From: Bacteroidota bacterium
GTDB lineage: Bacteria; Bacteroidota; Bacteroidia; Cytophagales; Cyclobacteriaceae
Direction of reading: 5' to 3'
Length of the DNA: 64,000 nt
Assembly: GCA_016191555.1 (NCBI GenBank)
Contig: JACPVX010000041.1
Coordinates: 310,001-374,000, forward strand
Under the pieces are notes generated by a model that did no database searches, was not told where the DNA came from, and saw only the letters and a program-made list of their open reading frames with translations. Shown here one piece after another: positions 26,656-35,924 of this stretch. The translations under genes and the position numbers were made by a program. Numbering within the stretch: the stretch's first letter is position 1; each line of letters starts with the position of its first letter.

Positions 26656-27990
26656 ATGCCCATACTTACAAAAGACGAAGCCTACGCTTTATTGAAAAAA
26701 GTGTTGAGCTATTCGAAAGCAGACGAATGCGAAGTGAACTTAGGGGGAACCGACAGCGGCAACATTCGCTACGCACGCAATTCCGTTTCTACTTCCGGTA
26801 AAGTCAGCCAGACACAGTTGGTAGTCACTTCTGCCTATGGAAAAAAATCAGGTGTTGCCACGATCAACGAATTTGATGATGCCTCGTTGGAAAAAGTAGT
26901 AAGACGCTCGGAAGAGTTAGCACAATTGGCTCCTGAAAATCCGGAGTACATGCCACTACTCGGTCCACAAACGTATGCCGAGCCTATCACCTTTGTCCAG
27001 GCCACGGCAGCCATCACACCCAAACTTCGTTCGGATTTAGTAGCTGCTAGTTTGCAAGTAGCAAAAGATGCTAAAGCAGTAGCGGCCGGATTTTTAGAAG
27101 ACACCACCGGCTACTCGGCCATGATGAATTCAAAAGGTTTGTTTGCTTACAACACTTCCACCAACACGAATTTCTCCATCACCGTTCGCACCGAAGATGG
27201 TCGTGGCTCCGGCTACGCCACACGCGGTTACAACGACATCACCAAACTCGACACAAAAAAAGCAACACAAATTGCGACTGAAAAGGCCGTACGATCCGCG
27301 GAAGCGAAAGCCATTGAACCCGGAAAGTACACCGTGATTTTAGAGCCAGCCGCAGTAGCTGTATTGTTGGAGAGAATCTTCTTTGGATTGGATGCACGCC
27401 AGGCAGACGAAGGAAGAAGTTTCTTGAGCAAAGCCGGAGGCGGCACTAAGCTGGGCGAAAAAATGCTGGACGAGCGGGTGAACATTTATTCTGATCCGTT
27501 GAATCCGGAACTCCCGACCAGCACATGGAATGGCGATGGCCGACCGCAGGAAAAAATTTCATGGATTGAAAAAGGAGTGGTAAAAAATCTGAGCTACTCG
27601 AGGTATTGGGCTGAGAAAAAAGGAGTGAAAGCTATTCCTGGTCCGGATGGTGCCATTATGGAAGGCGGCACAAAGTCATTGGAAGAACTGATTGCAGGCA
27701 CGAAGAAAGGTGTACTCGTTACACGCTTGTGGTACATTCGTGATGTTGATCCGCAAAGTTTGTTGCTAACTGGATTGACCCGTGACGGTACTTTCTACAT
27801 TGAGAATGGAAAGATTCAATATCCGATCAAAAACTTCCGCTTCAACGAAAGCCCGGTGATCATGCTTAATAACTTAGAAGAACTAGGTAAAGTAGAGCGC
27901 ACCGTCAGTGTGGAGTCGAATGTAAACTACTTGTTGCCACCACTCAAAATTCGTGACTTCACGTTCTCGAGTTTGTCGGATGCTGTGTAG
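26656..27990 (+). CDS. PmbA/TldE-family peptidase partner subunit (copy 2)
   Basis: 444 residues from the ATG at 26656; a longer frame starts inside the TldD gene but the protein aligned with copy 1 begins here (MPILTKDEAYALLKKVLSYS). Conserved marks are NIRYARNSVSTSGK, VVRRSEELAQLAPENPE, KAIEPGKYTVILEP and the identical C-terminus KIRDFTFSSLSDAV. As in copy 1, the HExxxH motif and any export signal are absent. The gene follows TldD copy 3 by four bases and ends at a strong terminator. Confidence 0.9.
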   Translation: MPILTKDEAYALLKKVLSYSKADECEVNLGGTDSGNIRYARNSVSTSGKVSQTQLVVTSAYGKKSGVATINEFDDASLEKVVRRSEELAQLAPENPEYMPLLGPQTYAEPITFVQATAAITPKLRSDLVAASLQVAKDAKAVAAGFLEDTTGYSAMMNSKGLFAYNTSTNTNFSITVRTEDGRGSGYATRGYNDITKLDTKKATQIATEKAVRSAEAKAIEPGKYTVILEPAAVAVLLERIFFGLDARQADEGRSFLSKAGGGTKLGEKMLDERVNIYSDPLNPELPTSTWNGDGRPQEKISWIEKGVVKNLSYSRYWAEKKGVKAIPGPDGAIMEGGTKSLEELIAGTKKGVLVTRLWYIRDVDPQSLLLTGLTRDGTFYIENGKIQYPIKNFRFNESPVIMLNNLEELGKVERTVSVESNVNYLLPPLKIRDFTFSSLSDAV

Positions 27991-28011
27991 TCATTAGTTG
28001 AACTTGATTTT

Positions 28012-28051
28012 AAAAGTCTCCGAACTCGTTTTCGGAGACTTTTCTTTTTTT
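28012..28051 (+). terminator. Strong rho-independent terminator after second TldD/PmbA operon
   Basis: A perfect 13-bp stem, AAAAGTCTCCGAA (28012-28024) with its complement (28031-28043), closes a six-base loop, followed by a T-rich tract to 28051. It lies 21 bases after the PmbA stop. The stem also has an A run on its 5' side, so it could work on the opposite strand as well. Confidence 0.93.
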
Positions 28052-28104
28052 ATTCACCCTGAATAGTCTCCGTTCGTAACAATTATAAATGTTAAGTTGA
28101 ATTG

Positions 28105-28118
28105 AAAAGTCGACTTTT
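28105..28118. promoter_or_regulatory. 14-bp palindrome upstream of the MoxR/DUF58 operon
   Basis: AAAAGTCGACTTTT is a perfect 14-bp palindrome, 26 bases before the GTG start of the DUF4159 gene. The overlapping GACTTTTG is one base from the TAnnTTTG -7 consensus. A regulator binding here would sit on the promoter; this is inference from position. Confidence 0.4.
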
Positions 28119-28144
28119 GTAACTATTGAAATAGAGTTGATAAA

Positions 28145-28771
28145 GTGAGCCTCGCAGACAACCGATTTTTTTTCACCCGCTTGCAATACGAATCGGGCAA
28201 TTGGGATGTAGACCAGCGCATGCCGGTGAATGTGCTCAACTCGCTCATCGAATACACCACGCTCAAAATCGATACGAATGAAAACATTGTTTCGCTCAGT
28301 AGCGATGATATCTTCCGGTGCCCCTTCTGCTACCTGAGTGGCCATAAGCTGGTCGAATTCACCGCCAAGGAAAAAGAGAATTTTGAGAAGTATGTCAAAA
28401 ACGGAGGCTTTGTGTTTGTCGATGATTGCAACCACGACATCGATGGACTGTTTGCTAAAACATTCGAATCGCAGATGGATCGTATTTTCGGAGCCAACTC
28501 ATTGAAGAAAATCCCAAAGACACATCCGATCTATTCATCTTTCTTTCAATTTGAAGGGCCACCTACCACCGCACAAGAGTTGAATGGCTGGGGCGATGAC
28601 ATTGTGCACGACTATCTAAAAGCCATTGAAATCAACAACCGCATTGGTGTGCTTTACAGCAACAAAGACTATGGCTGCGAATGGGATTACGACTTTCGCA
28701 ACAAACGATTTTATAAAATTGACAACACCCGATTTAGTGTGAACATCATCATGTACGCGTTAACCAGTTAA
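28145..28771 (+). CDS. DUF4159-domain protein
   Basis: 208 residues starting at GTG 28145. DUF4159 proteins have a glutamine-amidotransferase-like fold and accompany MoxR operons; the family shows in YLSGHKLVEF, the block NGGFVFVDDCNHDIDGLF and the C-terminal NRIGVLYSNKDYG region. The usual nucleophile or active-site residues are not evident, so an enzymatic role is doubtful. It is the first gene of a tightly coupled six-gene operon; the MoxR gene starts two bases after its stop. Confidence 0.8.
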   Translation: MSLADNRFFFTRLQYESGNWDVDQRMPVNVLNSLIEYTTLKIDTNENIVSLSSDDIFRCPFCYLSGHKLVEFTAKEKENFEKYVKNGGFVFVDDCNHDIDGLFAKTFESQMDRIFGANSLKKIPKTHPIYSSFFQFEGPPTTAQELNGWGDDIVHDYLKAIEINNRIGVLYSNKDYGCEWDYDFRNKRFYKIDNTRFSVNIIMYALTS

Positions 28772-28773
28772 GT

Positions 28774-29781
28774 ATGAATTCAGAATCAACATCCACTCAA
28801 CAATCAGTCGAAGAAATTATTGCAAGCCTCAACGGCTTGAAAAAGGAAATCAAAAAGGTGATTGTCGGACAAGAAGAAATCATCGACCAATTGCTGATTA
28901 CTTTTTTGGCAGGCGGTCATGCGTTGTTAGAGGGAGTTCCCGGTCTAGCCAAAACCCTAATGATTCGTTCGCTTTCAGAAGCCATCGATTTACGCTTTCG
29001 CAGAATTCAGTTTACTCCGGACTTAATGCCATCGGATATCATCGGCACAGAAGTGCTGGAAGAAGATCACACCACGGGCAAACGCATTTTCAAATTCAAC
29101 AAAGGTCCGGTATTTGCCAACATCATTCTGGCAGATGAGATCAACCGAACTTCACCCAAGACACAAGCGGCTTTGCTTGAAGCCATGCAAGAGTTTGAAG
29201 TGACCTACGCAGGCGTCACCTATCCGCTGGAGCGACCATTCTTTATTCTTGCTACACAAAACCCAATCGAACAAGCGGGCACCTTTCCGTTACCGGAAGC
29301 ACAACTGGATCGCTTTCTGCTTTATATCAAGGTAAGTTATCCAACTGCTACTGAAGAGCGAGCAATTCTCGAAAACACTACCGGAAAAAGAGGCGAGGCG
29401 ATTCACAAGGTGATGGAAGGCAAGAAAATTCTAGAAGCACAAAAATTAGTGCGCGAGGTACACATCAGTTCGGATTTGATTGAGTGGGTGAGCAACATTG
29501 TGCGCGCAACACGTGCCGGTGTAAGTGATGTTGCGTATGTGAACGAATGGGTGCGCTGGGGTGCAGGTCCGCGGGCAGGCCAGGCCATGATTCTCACCGC
29601 CAAAGCAAGTGCGTTGTTGAGTGGTCGCTTTGCTGTAACGCAACAAGACATACAGCAAGTAGCATATCCGGTGTTGCGTCATCGTATTCTGATGAACTTC
29701 AAAGCGGAATCTGAAGGCATCACATCCGATGCAGTGACCAAACATTTATTAGAAAATATTGCATTGAAGAAAAGTATCTGA
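28774..29781 (+). CDS. MoxR-type AAA+ ATPase
   Basis: 335 residues. Walker A as GVPGLAKTL, Walker B as ILADEINR, sensor 1 region FFILATQNP and the arginine-finger region PLPEAQLDRFLLYI. MoxR ATPases act as chaperones that assemble complexes holding von Willebrand-like DUF58 or BatA/BatB proteins. Its stop overlaps the DUF58 start by one base (TGATG), so it is translated with its neighbours. Substrate complexes here are predicted to be those encoded directly downstream. Confidence 0.95.
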   Translation: MNSESTSTQQSVEEIIASLNGLKKEIKKVIVGQEEIIDQLLITFLAGGHALLEGVPGLAKTLMIRSLSEAIDLRFRRIQFTPDLMPSDIIGTEVLEEDHTTGKRIFKFNKGPVFANIILADEINRTSPKTQAALLEAMQEFEVTYAGVTYPLERPFFILATQNPIEQAGTFPLPEAQLDRFLLYIKVSYPTATEERAILENTTGKRGEAIHKVMEGKKILEAQKLVREVHISSDLIEWVSNIVRATRAGVSDVAYVNEWVRWGAGPRAGQAMILTAKASALLSGRFAVTQQDIQQVAYPVLRHRILMNFKAESEGITSDAVTKHLLENIALKKSI

Positions 29782-30677
29782 TGGACGCGCGCATCAAAGA
29801 ATTAATGAAGCCTTCGCTGCTGAATTCCATCAGCGGGTTAGAGTTAATTGCGCGCGTAATTGTTGAAGGCTTTATGAGCGGCAGCAACAAAAGTCAGTCG
29901 GTGGGCGCGGGGCAAGAATTCAGTCAATACCGAAACTACCAGCCGGGAGATGACTTGCGTCAGCTTGATTGGAAAATGTTTGCGCGCACCGAGCGCTACT
30001 ACATCAAAGAAGCTGAAATTGAAACGAACATTACTGTCAAGTTCATGCTTGATGCCAGCCGCTCGATGGCCTACACCGAAGGCAATGTGAGTAAACTGCA
30101 ATATGCCAAAGTGATGATGGCAGCATTGGCTTACCTCGCACGCAAGCAGGGTGATACTTTTGGTTTGTATGCAGTTAATGATCAGGCAATCAAATCGGTA
30201 TTACCTCGCTTTGAACAACAACAGTTTATTCGCTTTCTCACAGAGTTGGTGAAAGTAACGGGCGAAGGTGGTTGGGATCAATCTAAAAACATCGAACAGC
30301 TTTACGATCACCACGGAAAAGAAATGATCGTCTTCATCACCGACTTGTACGATGACAGCGAAGATTTACAAAAATTCATTTCGCGATTAAAAACTAAACG
30401 CAATGAAGTAATTGTCTTTCATCTGATGGGCACTCATGAAACGGCTTTTGATTTTGATGGCTCATTTACTTTCGAGGATTTAGAAACAGGAATCAAAACA
30501 AAAGCTGACAGTCGAGCACAAAAAAGTGATTACCAAACAAGAGTTAATTCGTGGCTGAGTGCATCGCGCAGTTGGATGTTAGAAAAACAAATCAATTACC
30601 AATTGGTGTCGATGGATTTTGCTATTGATGAAGTGTTGCGAAATTTTTTAACACAACGTAAACGTCTGGTGAGGTAA
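29781..30677 (+). CDS. DUF58-domain protein (vWA-like, MoxR partner)
   Basis: 298 residues. The DUF58 signature is YQPGDDLRQLDWKMFARTE, then KEAEIETN; a MIDAS-like stretch is FMLDASRSM (Asp-x-Ser-x-Ser) in the vWA-like part, which would bind a metal ion. DUF58 proteins accompany MoxR ATPases and are thought to be the chaperone's client. The stop overlaps the following gene start (TAATG). No membrane segment is evident in this member. Confidence 0.93.
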   Translation: MDARIKELMKPSLLNSISGLELIARVIVEGFMSGSNKSQSVGAGQEFSQYRNYQPGDDLRQLDWKMFARTERYYIKEAEIETNITVKFMLDASRSMAYTEGNVSKLQYAKVMMAALAYLARKQGDTFGLYAVNDQAIKSVLPRFEQQQFIRFLTELVKVTGEGGWDQSKNIEQLYDHHGKEMIVFITDLYDDSEDLQKFISRLKTKRNEVIVFHLMGTHETAFDFDGSFTFEDLETGIKTKADSRAQKSDYQTRVNSWLSASRSWMLEKQINYQLVSMDFAIDEVLRNFLTQRKRLVR

Positions 30678-31885
30678 TGCAATTCGCACAAACGATATTT
30701 TTGTGGGCATTGGCCGGACTATCTGTTCCGATTGCCATTCATTTGCTCAGCAAGAAAGAAGGAAAAGTAATTCGGTTGGGAAGCCTTCGACATGTGCGTG
30801 AGACGAGCACACAACAATTTAAAAGCATTCGGCTGAATGAATGGTTATTGCTAGCCCTTCGCTGTTTAATCCTTGTGTTGTGGGTATTGCTACTCAGCGG
30901 TTTGCAATTTGATCAAACCAAACATCAACAGTGGTTGGTGGTAGATCAGTCCGTCAAGAATCATCCGATGGCAAAAAAGTGGATGGACAGTCTGCAGGTA
31001 CAAGGGTTTGAATTACATTGGCTGGCGGATGGGTTTCCGAAAGAAGAACCTTCTGTAACATCTAAAAATTATTGGGAAAGCATTGCTTCGCTTCGTCAGC
31101 GCGAGTTGCAAAGAGTAATCGTGCTCTCTTCGTCCGGTGTTGAGCAATTTGTTGGCATGCGCGAATCGCTTCCTGCTTCGATTCAATGGATCACGCTTCC
31201 GGCAATAGAACAGCGCTTCGTAGCAGAAGCACTTCAAAAATCGAATAATGATTATTTGATTCGTCTGGGAACATCTTCATCTGACGCGACTGAATTCGAA
31301 ACTATTCGCACATCGAGTAAGATTGATTCTGTTGAGACAAAAAGTATGTTACAACAAAAGGTATTGATCGTAGCCGATGAAGCCTTTGAAAAAGATGCAC
31401 GCATGTTGAAAGCATCTCTCCAAGCTATTCAAGAAAAATTAGCGATTCAGCTCAGAATCCAACAACTAAACTCGGGCAACCACAAATCCACAAGCAGCGA
31501 TTGGCTCTTTTGGTTATCAAATAAAAAAGTCCCTTCATCTGATTCTGTTTCGGTTGTGTTCTATAATCCAGAATCAGGATCAGCTATTTTAAAGTCAGTT
31601 GGTCTTAAACAATGGACAATGACGAAGCGTCTCTCCATATCAATCATGGAAGAAACAAACTTCACCTTGCAACTTGCATCTATTTTAATTCCTGAAAAAG
31701 AAAAATGGAAAAACATTCGGCATTATGACAGACGTGCGTTGCCCGATTCATTTTTACATAGCACAACTTCATCTGGTGTTGTGTCCGATGCCTTCATCGA
31801 AAATCATTTCAACTACTATCTGTTCGTCTTATTGTTGCTTGTATTTATGATCGAACGGTGGGTAGCTTATCGAAAAAATCAATGA
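30677..31885 (+). CDS. BatA-type membrane protein
   Basis: 402 residues. The first 80 match the N-terminal membrane domain of BatA-like proteins: a helix (ETIFLWALAGL-type, TIFLWALAGLSVPIAIHLLS), the SLRHVRETSTQQF segment and a second helix (LLLALRCLILVLWVLLLSG). The middle 250 residues are soluble with no recognisable vWA metal site, and one more helix closes the C-terminus (FNYYLFVLLLLVFMIERWVA). The stop overlaps the next start by ATGA. Its function, as for the rest of this operon, is thought to be envelope-related, possibly stress tolerance. Confidence 0.82.
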   Translation: MQFAQTIFLWALAGLSVPIAIHLLSKKEGKVIRLGSLRHVRETSTQQFKSIRLNEWLLLALRCLILVLWVLLLSGLQFDQTKHQQWLVVDQSVKNHPMAKKWMDSLQVQGFELHWLADGFPKEEPSVTSKNYWESIASLRQRELQRVIVLSSSGVEQFVGMRESLPASIQWITLPAIEQRFVAEALQKSNNDYLIRLGTSSSDATEFETIRTSSKIDSVETKSMLQQKVLIVADEAFEKDARMLKASLQAIQEKLAIQLRIQQLNSGNHKSTSSDWLFWLSNKKVPSSDSVSVVFYNPESGSAILKSVGLKQWTMTKRLSISIMEETNFTLQLASILIPEKEKWKNIRHYDRRALPDSFLHSTTSSGVVSDAFIENHFNYYLFVLLLLVFMIERWVAYRKNQ

Positions 31886-34128
31886 GCAATACGCGTGTGA
31901 ACCATAGTATTCAAGTTCTGAAAAGGCGCTACCAATTTTATCGGTTGGTGGAAAGTGCTTCGTTTGCCGTTGCCACGGGAATGCTGGCGGCTACGATTCT
32001 TCATTTTAGTACCGATAACCTAACATTAAAAACAAGTTTAATCAGTGCTTCGGTCTCAATCGTATTCGTGGCAAGAGTAATCATTTTAAAATTATTCTCT
32101 CTCAAAGATGAACAGTTTACCAGCTATTTGAATGCGCAATATCCACAACTAGAACACAGTGCTGATTTGCTGTTGGAAAATCCAAACAATCTACATGGAT
32201 TAGCGCAATTACAAGTTCAAAGAATAACCGAGCGCTTCCATCTACTATTTCCCCAAATCAAATTACCCCATCTTTTACCTCAGTCAGTTGTATCTGTTGT
32301 AGTTGTTTCAATGTTGTATCTGGCACTTACTTCGTTTGTGTCGGTCAATCCGATTAAAATGAATAAAGTAAATCTTGCTTCACAAATCAGCGCGTCTCCA
32401 ACTGAAACGGCTCGCATTCAATCTCTCTTTATACAAGTAACACCACCGGCTTACACGCACCTCGCATCCACTGAGGCAACACAACCTGAGTTGAAAGTTC
32501 CGGAAGGAAGCAGAGTTGCCTGGAAATTAAAATTCAGTTCTGAAATTTCTTCAGCACAATTGATCATCTCAGGTAAAGATTCCGTTCAACTCTCTCAAGC
32601 AAGTGATGAGTATCACATCAGCTATCTCGTTTCCGAATCCGGCTTTTATCAAATTCAATGGAAGCAAAAAGACAAAGTCACTCGATCTGATTTTTATAAA
32701 ATAGAAGTCATTGCCGACCAACCACCTAAAATCACGATCGACAATCTTAATCAATTTACCAAGCTTGCTTTACGCGATAAATTATCGCTCACGATTCAAT
32801 CAACACTAACAGACGACTATGGACTATCGCGATCTATTATTGTGGCTACCGTCAGCAAGGGCAGTGGAGAATCCGTTAAGTTCCGTGAAGAAAGATTAGC
32901 GTTCGAGCAACCCATCAGCGGCAAACAATTAAAAGCCACCCGACAAATCGACTTGCTGAAAATGGGAATGGAACCGGGCGATGAATTGTACTTCTATGTG
33001 GAAGCAACAGACAACAAAACGCCATCACCGAATTACAATCGAACGGAAACTTTCTTTATCGCATTGCAGGATACCACGCAGCAGACGGTTGTAGAAGACG
33101 AAGGGCTAGGCGTTGATTTAATGCCTGATTATTTCCGCAGTCAGCGGCAAATCATCATCGACACCGAAAAGCTGTTGAAAGAAAAAAAGAAAATCAGTTT
33201 GCAACAATTCAAATCTACCAGCAACGAACTTGGTTACGATCAAAAGGTATTGCGATTGCGCTATGGACAATTTTTAGGGGAAGAATTTGAAGATCAGATT
33301 GGCAAAGTAGAAGCCCCTTCGGAAGATGACGATCACGAAAGTGTGGTCGCCAAATTTGGCCACACACATGATAAAGAAAATGAACATAATCTTGTGCAAG
33401 AGAAAAAAGAAGAATCGCATGGACACGATCACAAAGGAGGTGAAGGTAAAGGTGAAGCCGAAAATCCAATAGAGGCTTTCGCTCACAATCATGATGATGG
33501 TGAACAAGCTACCTTCTTTGTGCAATCCGTTCGCGCCAAGCTGAAAGCCGCCCTTACGGTGATGTGGGATGCCGAACTTTATCTACGTCTCTATCAGCCC
33601 GAGAAATCGTTGCCCTATCAATACACCGCTCTTCGGTTGCTGAAAGAGATTAGCAACGATTCTAGAATTTATGTTCATCGCACCGGCTTTGATCCACCTC
33701 CACTCAAAGAAGAAAAACGACTCACCGCTGATTTAAGCGAAGTACACAATTCGACTCAAAGTAATCCGACAACTTCTACAATTGCATTTCCACAAATTCG
33801 AAAGGCCTTGGTGACGATTGAATCGTGGCAACAAAATAATAATCAAACGCTGTCCATCTCTGAAAAGAAACAACTGCAACTCGCGGGACAAGAATTAGCA
33901 AGACTTGTGCTAGAACAACCCGGCCAATACCTAGAAGGTTTGTCGATGCTCAAGCGCTTGGAAGAATCGAATATGACTCCGCTAGAACTAAAATCACAAC
34001 TCGCAGCGCTGCAACATTTATTTTGGAAAGTACTACCCAGATCAACAGATGCAGCCAGTCAGCACGAACAATCACTACACTCGTTGGATCAGGAATTTTT
34101 AAAAAAGGTAAAAGAGTTGCATGAGTAA
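31882..34128 (+). CDS. DUF4175-like membrane protein with His-rich insert
   Basis: 748 residues from ATG 31882, whose overlap with the previous stop (ATGA) sets the start. Two or three membrane helices lie within the first 160 residues, and the soluble part repeats beta-sandwich-like sections (VTPPAYTHL, ITIDNLNQFTKLALRDKL). Residues about 483-541 hold nine histidines in an acidic, charged stretch (GHTHDKENEH, SHGHDHKGG, AHNHDDGEQ) that looks metal-binding. Resembles the DUF4175 proteins common in Bacteroidota MoxR operons, though shorter than many. Role unknown. Confidence 0.65.
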   Translation: MSNTRVNHSIQVLKRRYQFYRLVESASFAVATGMLAATILHFSTDNLTLKTSLISASVSIVFVARVIILKLFSLKDEQFTSYLNAQYPQLEHSADLLLENPNNLHGLAQLQVQRITERFHLLFPQIKLPHLLPQSVVSVVVVSMLYLALTSFVSVNPIKMNKVNLASQISASPTETARIQSLFIQVTPPAYTHLASTEATQPELKVPEGSRVAWKLKFSSEISSAQLIISGKDSVQLSQASDEYHISYLVSESGFYQIQWKQKDKVTRSDFYKIEVIADQPPKITIDNLNQFTKLALRDKLSLTIQSTLTDDYGLSRSIIVATVSKGSGESVKFREERLAFEQPISGKQLKATRQIDLLKMGMEPGDELYFYVEATDNKTPSPNYNRTETFFIALQDTTQQTVVEDEGLGVDLMPDYFRSQRQIIIDTEKLLKEKKKISLQQFKSTSNELGYDQKVLRLRYGQFLGEEFEDQIGKVEAPSEDDDHESVVAKFGHTHDKENEHNLVQEKKEESHGHDHKGGEGKGEAENPIEAFAHNHDDGEQATFFVQSVRAKLKAALTVMWDAELYLRLYQPEKSLPYQYTALRLLKEISNDSRIYVHRTGFDPPPLKEEKRLTADLSEVHNSTQSNPTTSTIAFPQIRKALVTIESWQQNNNQTLSISEKKQLQLAGQELARLVLEQPGQYLEGLSMLKRLEESNMTPLELKSQLAALQHLFWKVLPRSTDAASQHEQSLHSLDQEFLKKVKELHE

Positions 34129-35869
34129 CGAGTTTCTATTTCACCCTCTCCTATCGCCTTGGTTCATTTGCCTGGGGGCGATTGCTTCGCTTGGTGGCTT
34201 GCTTTGGCTCGAGTGGAAACGACCTGCTAAATTTTTATATGCACGACTGTTCGCCACGACTTTACTTGTGTTTGCATTGGCATGCGTTCTCTTACAACCA
34301 CACACTCGAAAAGAAATCACAACAGATGGGTTAGTCGTGTTGACTGCGAACTATGATGAGGCTCAGGCGGACAGTCTGAGAAAATCAGACCATGCACTTC
34401 GATTCGTTCAAACTCCGGATGCGAAACCTTCTGCAAATGCAGCTACACGTACGCTACATCAACTTCAGCATGAAAAAAATATTCGCTGGGTATTAGGTGA
34501 TGGCCTACCGGAATATTATATCGAAGACCACAACCCATCCTATCGTTATTTAAAAAGCAAAACTCCATTAGGAATTATCGCATGGAATCAGCCGGAAATT
34601 TTCAGAGTGAATCGAAAAGAAACCATCTCCGGAAAAATCAATATCAAAAAATCGACTCAACTGATTTTGTCAGGTCCGGGTGGTAGTGAAGATTCTGTAA
34701 CAGTCTCCGGTAACGGAGTACATTCTTTTTATTTTTCGATTACTCCGAAGCAAGAGGGAAGGTTTGTTTATTCTATTCGCGTGAAGGATGAAAATACAAC
34801 TGAAGACTATCCTGTTCCAGTAGAAGTAAAAGCGGTTGAGCCGCTAAGCATTTTAATCGTGCAACGTTTTCCTTCCGCTGAAATGCACTACCTGAAAAAC
34901 TTTCTTATGTCGCAAGGTCACCGGGTGGCGATACGCTCACAACTTTCCAAAAATAATTTTAGCTACGAATACAATGGAATTAACACACTAAAAACAGAAC
35001 GACTTACAGGTTCGCTACTAGAATCCTTTGATGTGGTGATAACTTTCGGTGAAACGTTGTTGGAGTTAGCTTCTACTGAAATAAACGCACTGACAGCAGC
35101 AGTTGAGAATGGATTAGGACTTATCAAATTGATCGATAGCAGTGAAAAGAAAAGTCGTTCTTCATTGGCTTTAGCCATTCAGGAAAATGCAAAAGATACG
35201 GTACGATTAAAACTAAACAATTCAACAGAAGTTATTTCAGTAGCTCCATTGATCGTGAAAGAGCCAGTGGAAACAATCACTAGTGCAAATGGTCGCGTAC
35301 TCTCTGGTTTTGTAGAAAAAGGATTTGGGAAATCCGGCTTTCAGTTTTTGCAGGAAACGTATCAACTCGTTTTGAAAGGAAAACAAGATCACTACGCAGA
35401 GTTGTGGTCGCCTTTGCTGGAGCGTGTGGCTCGTTTAAAAAATCAATCACATAAAATCAGCATTCAAAATTCTTTTCCAATCTATCCCAATGAACCGATT
35501 GATGTCGATGTAATCTCCGCAGAAAATCAACTTCCTCGATTAACCTTTAATCAAGTTGTTATTCCTTTACGGGAAGATGTGGTAGTCGATGATTACCGTC
35601 ATGGTAAAGTGTGGGCCGATACAACGGGATGGCATTCACTTGCAATAGAAGGCGATTCGATGTCTAAAAATTTCTATGTTGCTCCAATTGATTCATGGGC
35701 TTCATTGCGTGCCATGCATCTCCGCGAAACGAATGAACGTATTTCATCAAATTCTTCTGCATCGACTGGTTACAATACAACTAGTGAAGAGAAGTCGATA
35801 TCGCCTATCTTATTCTTTCTTCTTTTCTTAGTAGCTGCAGGGTTTTTATGGTTGGCACCGAAACTGTAA
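34121..35869 (+). CDS. Membrane protein with GATase-like central domain, end of MoxR operon
   Basis: 582 residues. Two membrane helices lie near the N-terminus (WFICLGAIASLGGLLWLEW; FATTLLVFALACVLL) and one near the C-terminus (ILFFLLFLVAAGFLWLA). The central region has a glutamine-amidotransferase-like pattern (LSILIVQRFPSAEMHYLKN, VVITFGETLLELAS), without a visible catalytic Cys. Such proteins are found in Bacteroidota operons with MoxR, DUF58 and BatA. The start overlaps the preceding stop by eight bases, so it is coupled to the DUF4175-like gene. Confidence 0.7.
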   Translation: MSNEFLFHPLLSPWFICLGAIASLGGLLWLEWKRPAKFLYARLFATTLLVFALACVLLQPHTRKEITTDGLVVLTANYDEAQADSLRKSDHALRFVQTPDAKPSANAATRTLHQLQHEKNIRWVLGDGLPEYYIEDHNPSYRYLKSKTPLGIIAWNQPEIFRVNRKETISGKINIKKSTQLILSGPGGSEDSVTVSGNGVHSFYFSITPKQEGRFVYSIRVKDENTTEDYPVPVEVKAVEPLSILIVQRFPSAEMHYLKNFLMSQGHRVAIRSQLSKNNFSYEYNGINTLKTERLTGSLLESFDVVITFGETLLELASTEINALTAAVENGLGLIKLIDSSEKKSRSSLALAIQENAKDTVRLKLNNSTEVISVAPLIVKEPVETITSANGRVLSGFVEKGFGKSGFQFLQETYQLVLKGKQDHYAELWSPLLERVARLKNQSHKISIQNSFPIYPNEPIDVDVISAENQLPRLTFNQVVIPLREDVVVDDYRHGKVWADTTGWHSLAIEGDSMSKNFYVAPIDSWASLRAMHLRETNERISSNSSASTGYNTTSEEKSISPILFFLLFLVAAGFLWLAPKL

Positions 35870-35902
35870 TTCTTATTAGTCTATTTATTCAGTAGATTAT
35901 TT

Positions 35903-35910
35903 TATCTTTG
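35903..35910 (+). promoter_or_regulatory. Bacteroidota-type -7 promoter element
   Basis: TATCTTTG, a perfect TAnnTTTG match, 14 bases before the YeeE/YedE start. No TTG lies at the usual -33 distance. It suggests these two genes are transcribed separately from the MoxR operon. Confidence 0.5.
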
Positions 35911-35924
35911 CGTGCTAATTACAA

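Noticed and set aside
13861-27990. RiPP biosynthesis locus around TldD/PmbA
   Set aside because: TldD/E can process RiPP precursors, but no precursor peptide, cyclodehydratase or other RiPP enzyme is nearby; the 44-codon frame at 21456 lacks a leader/core layout.
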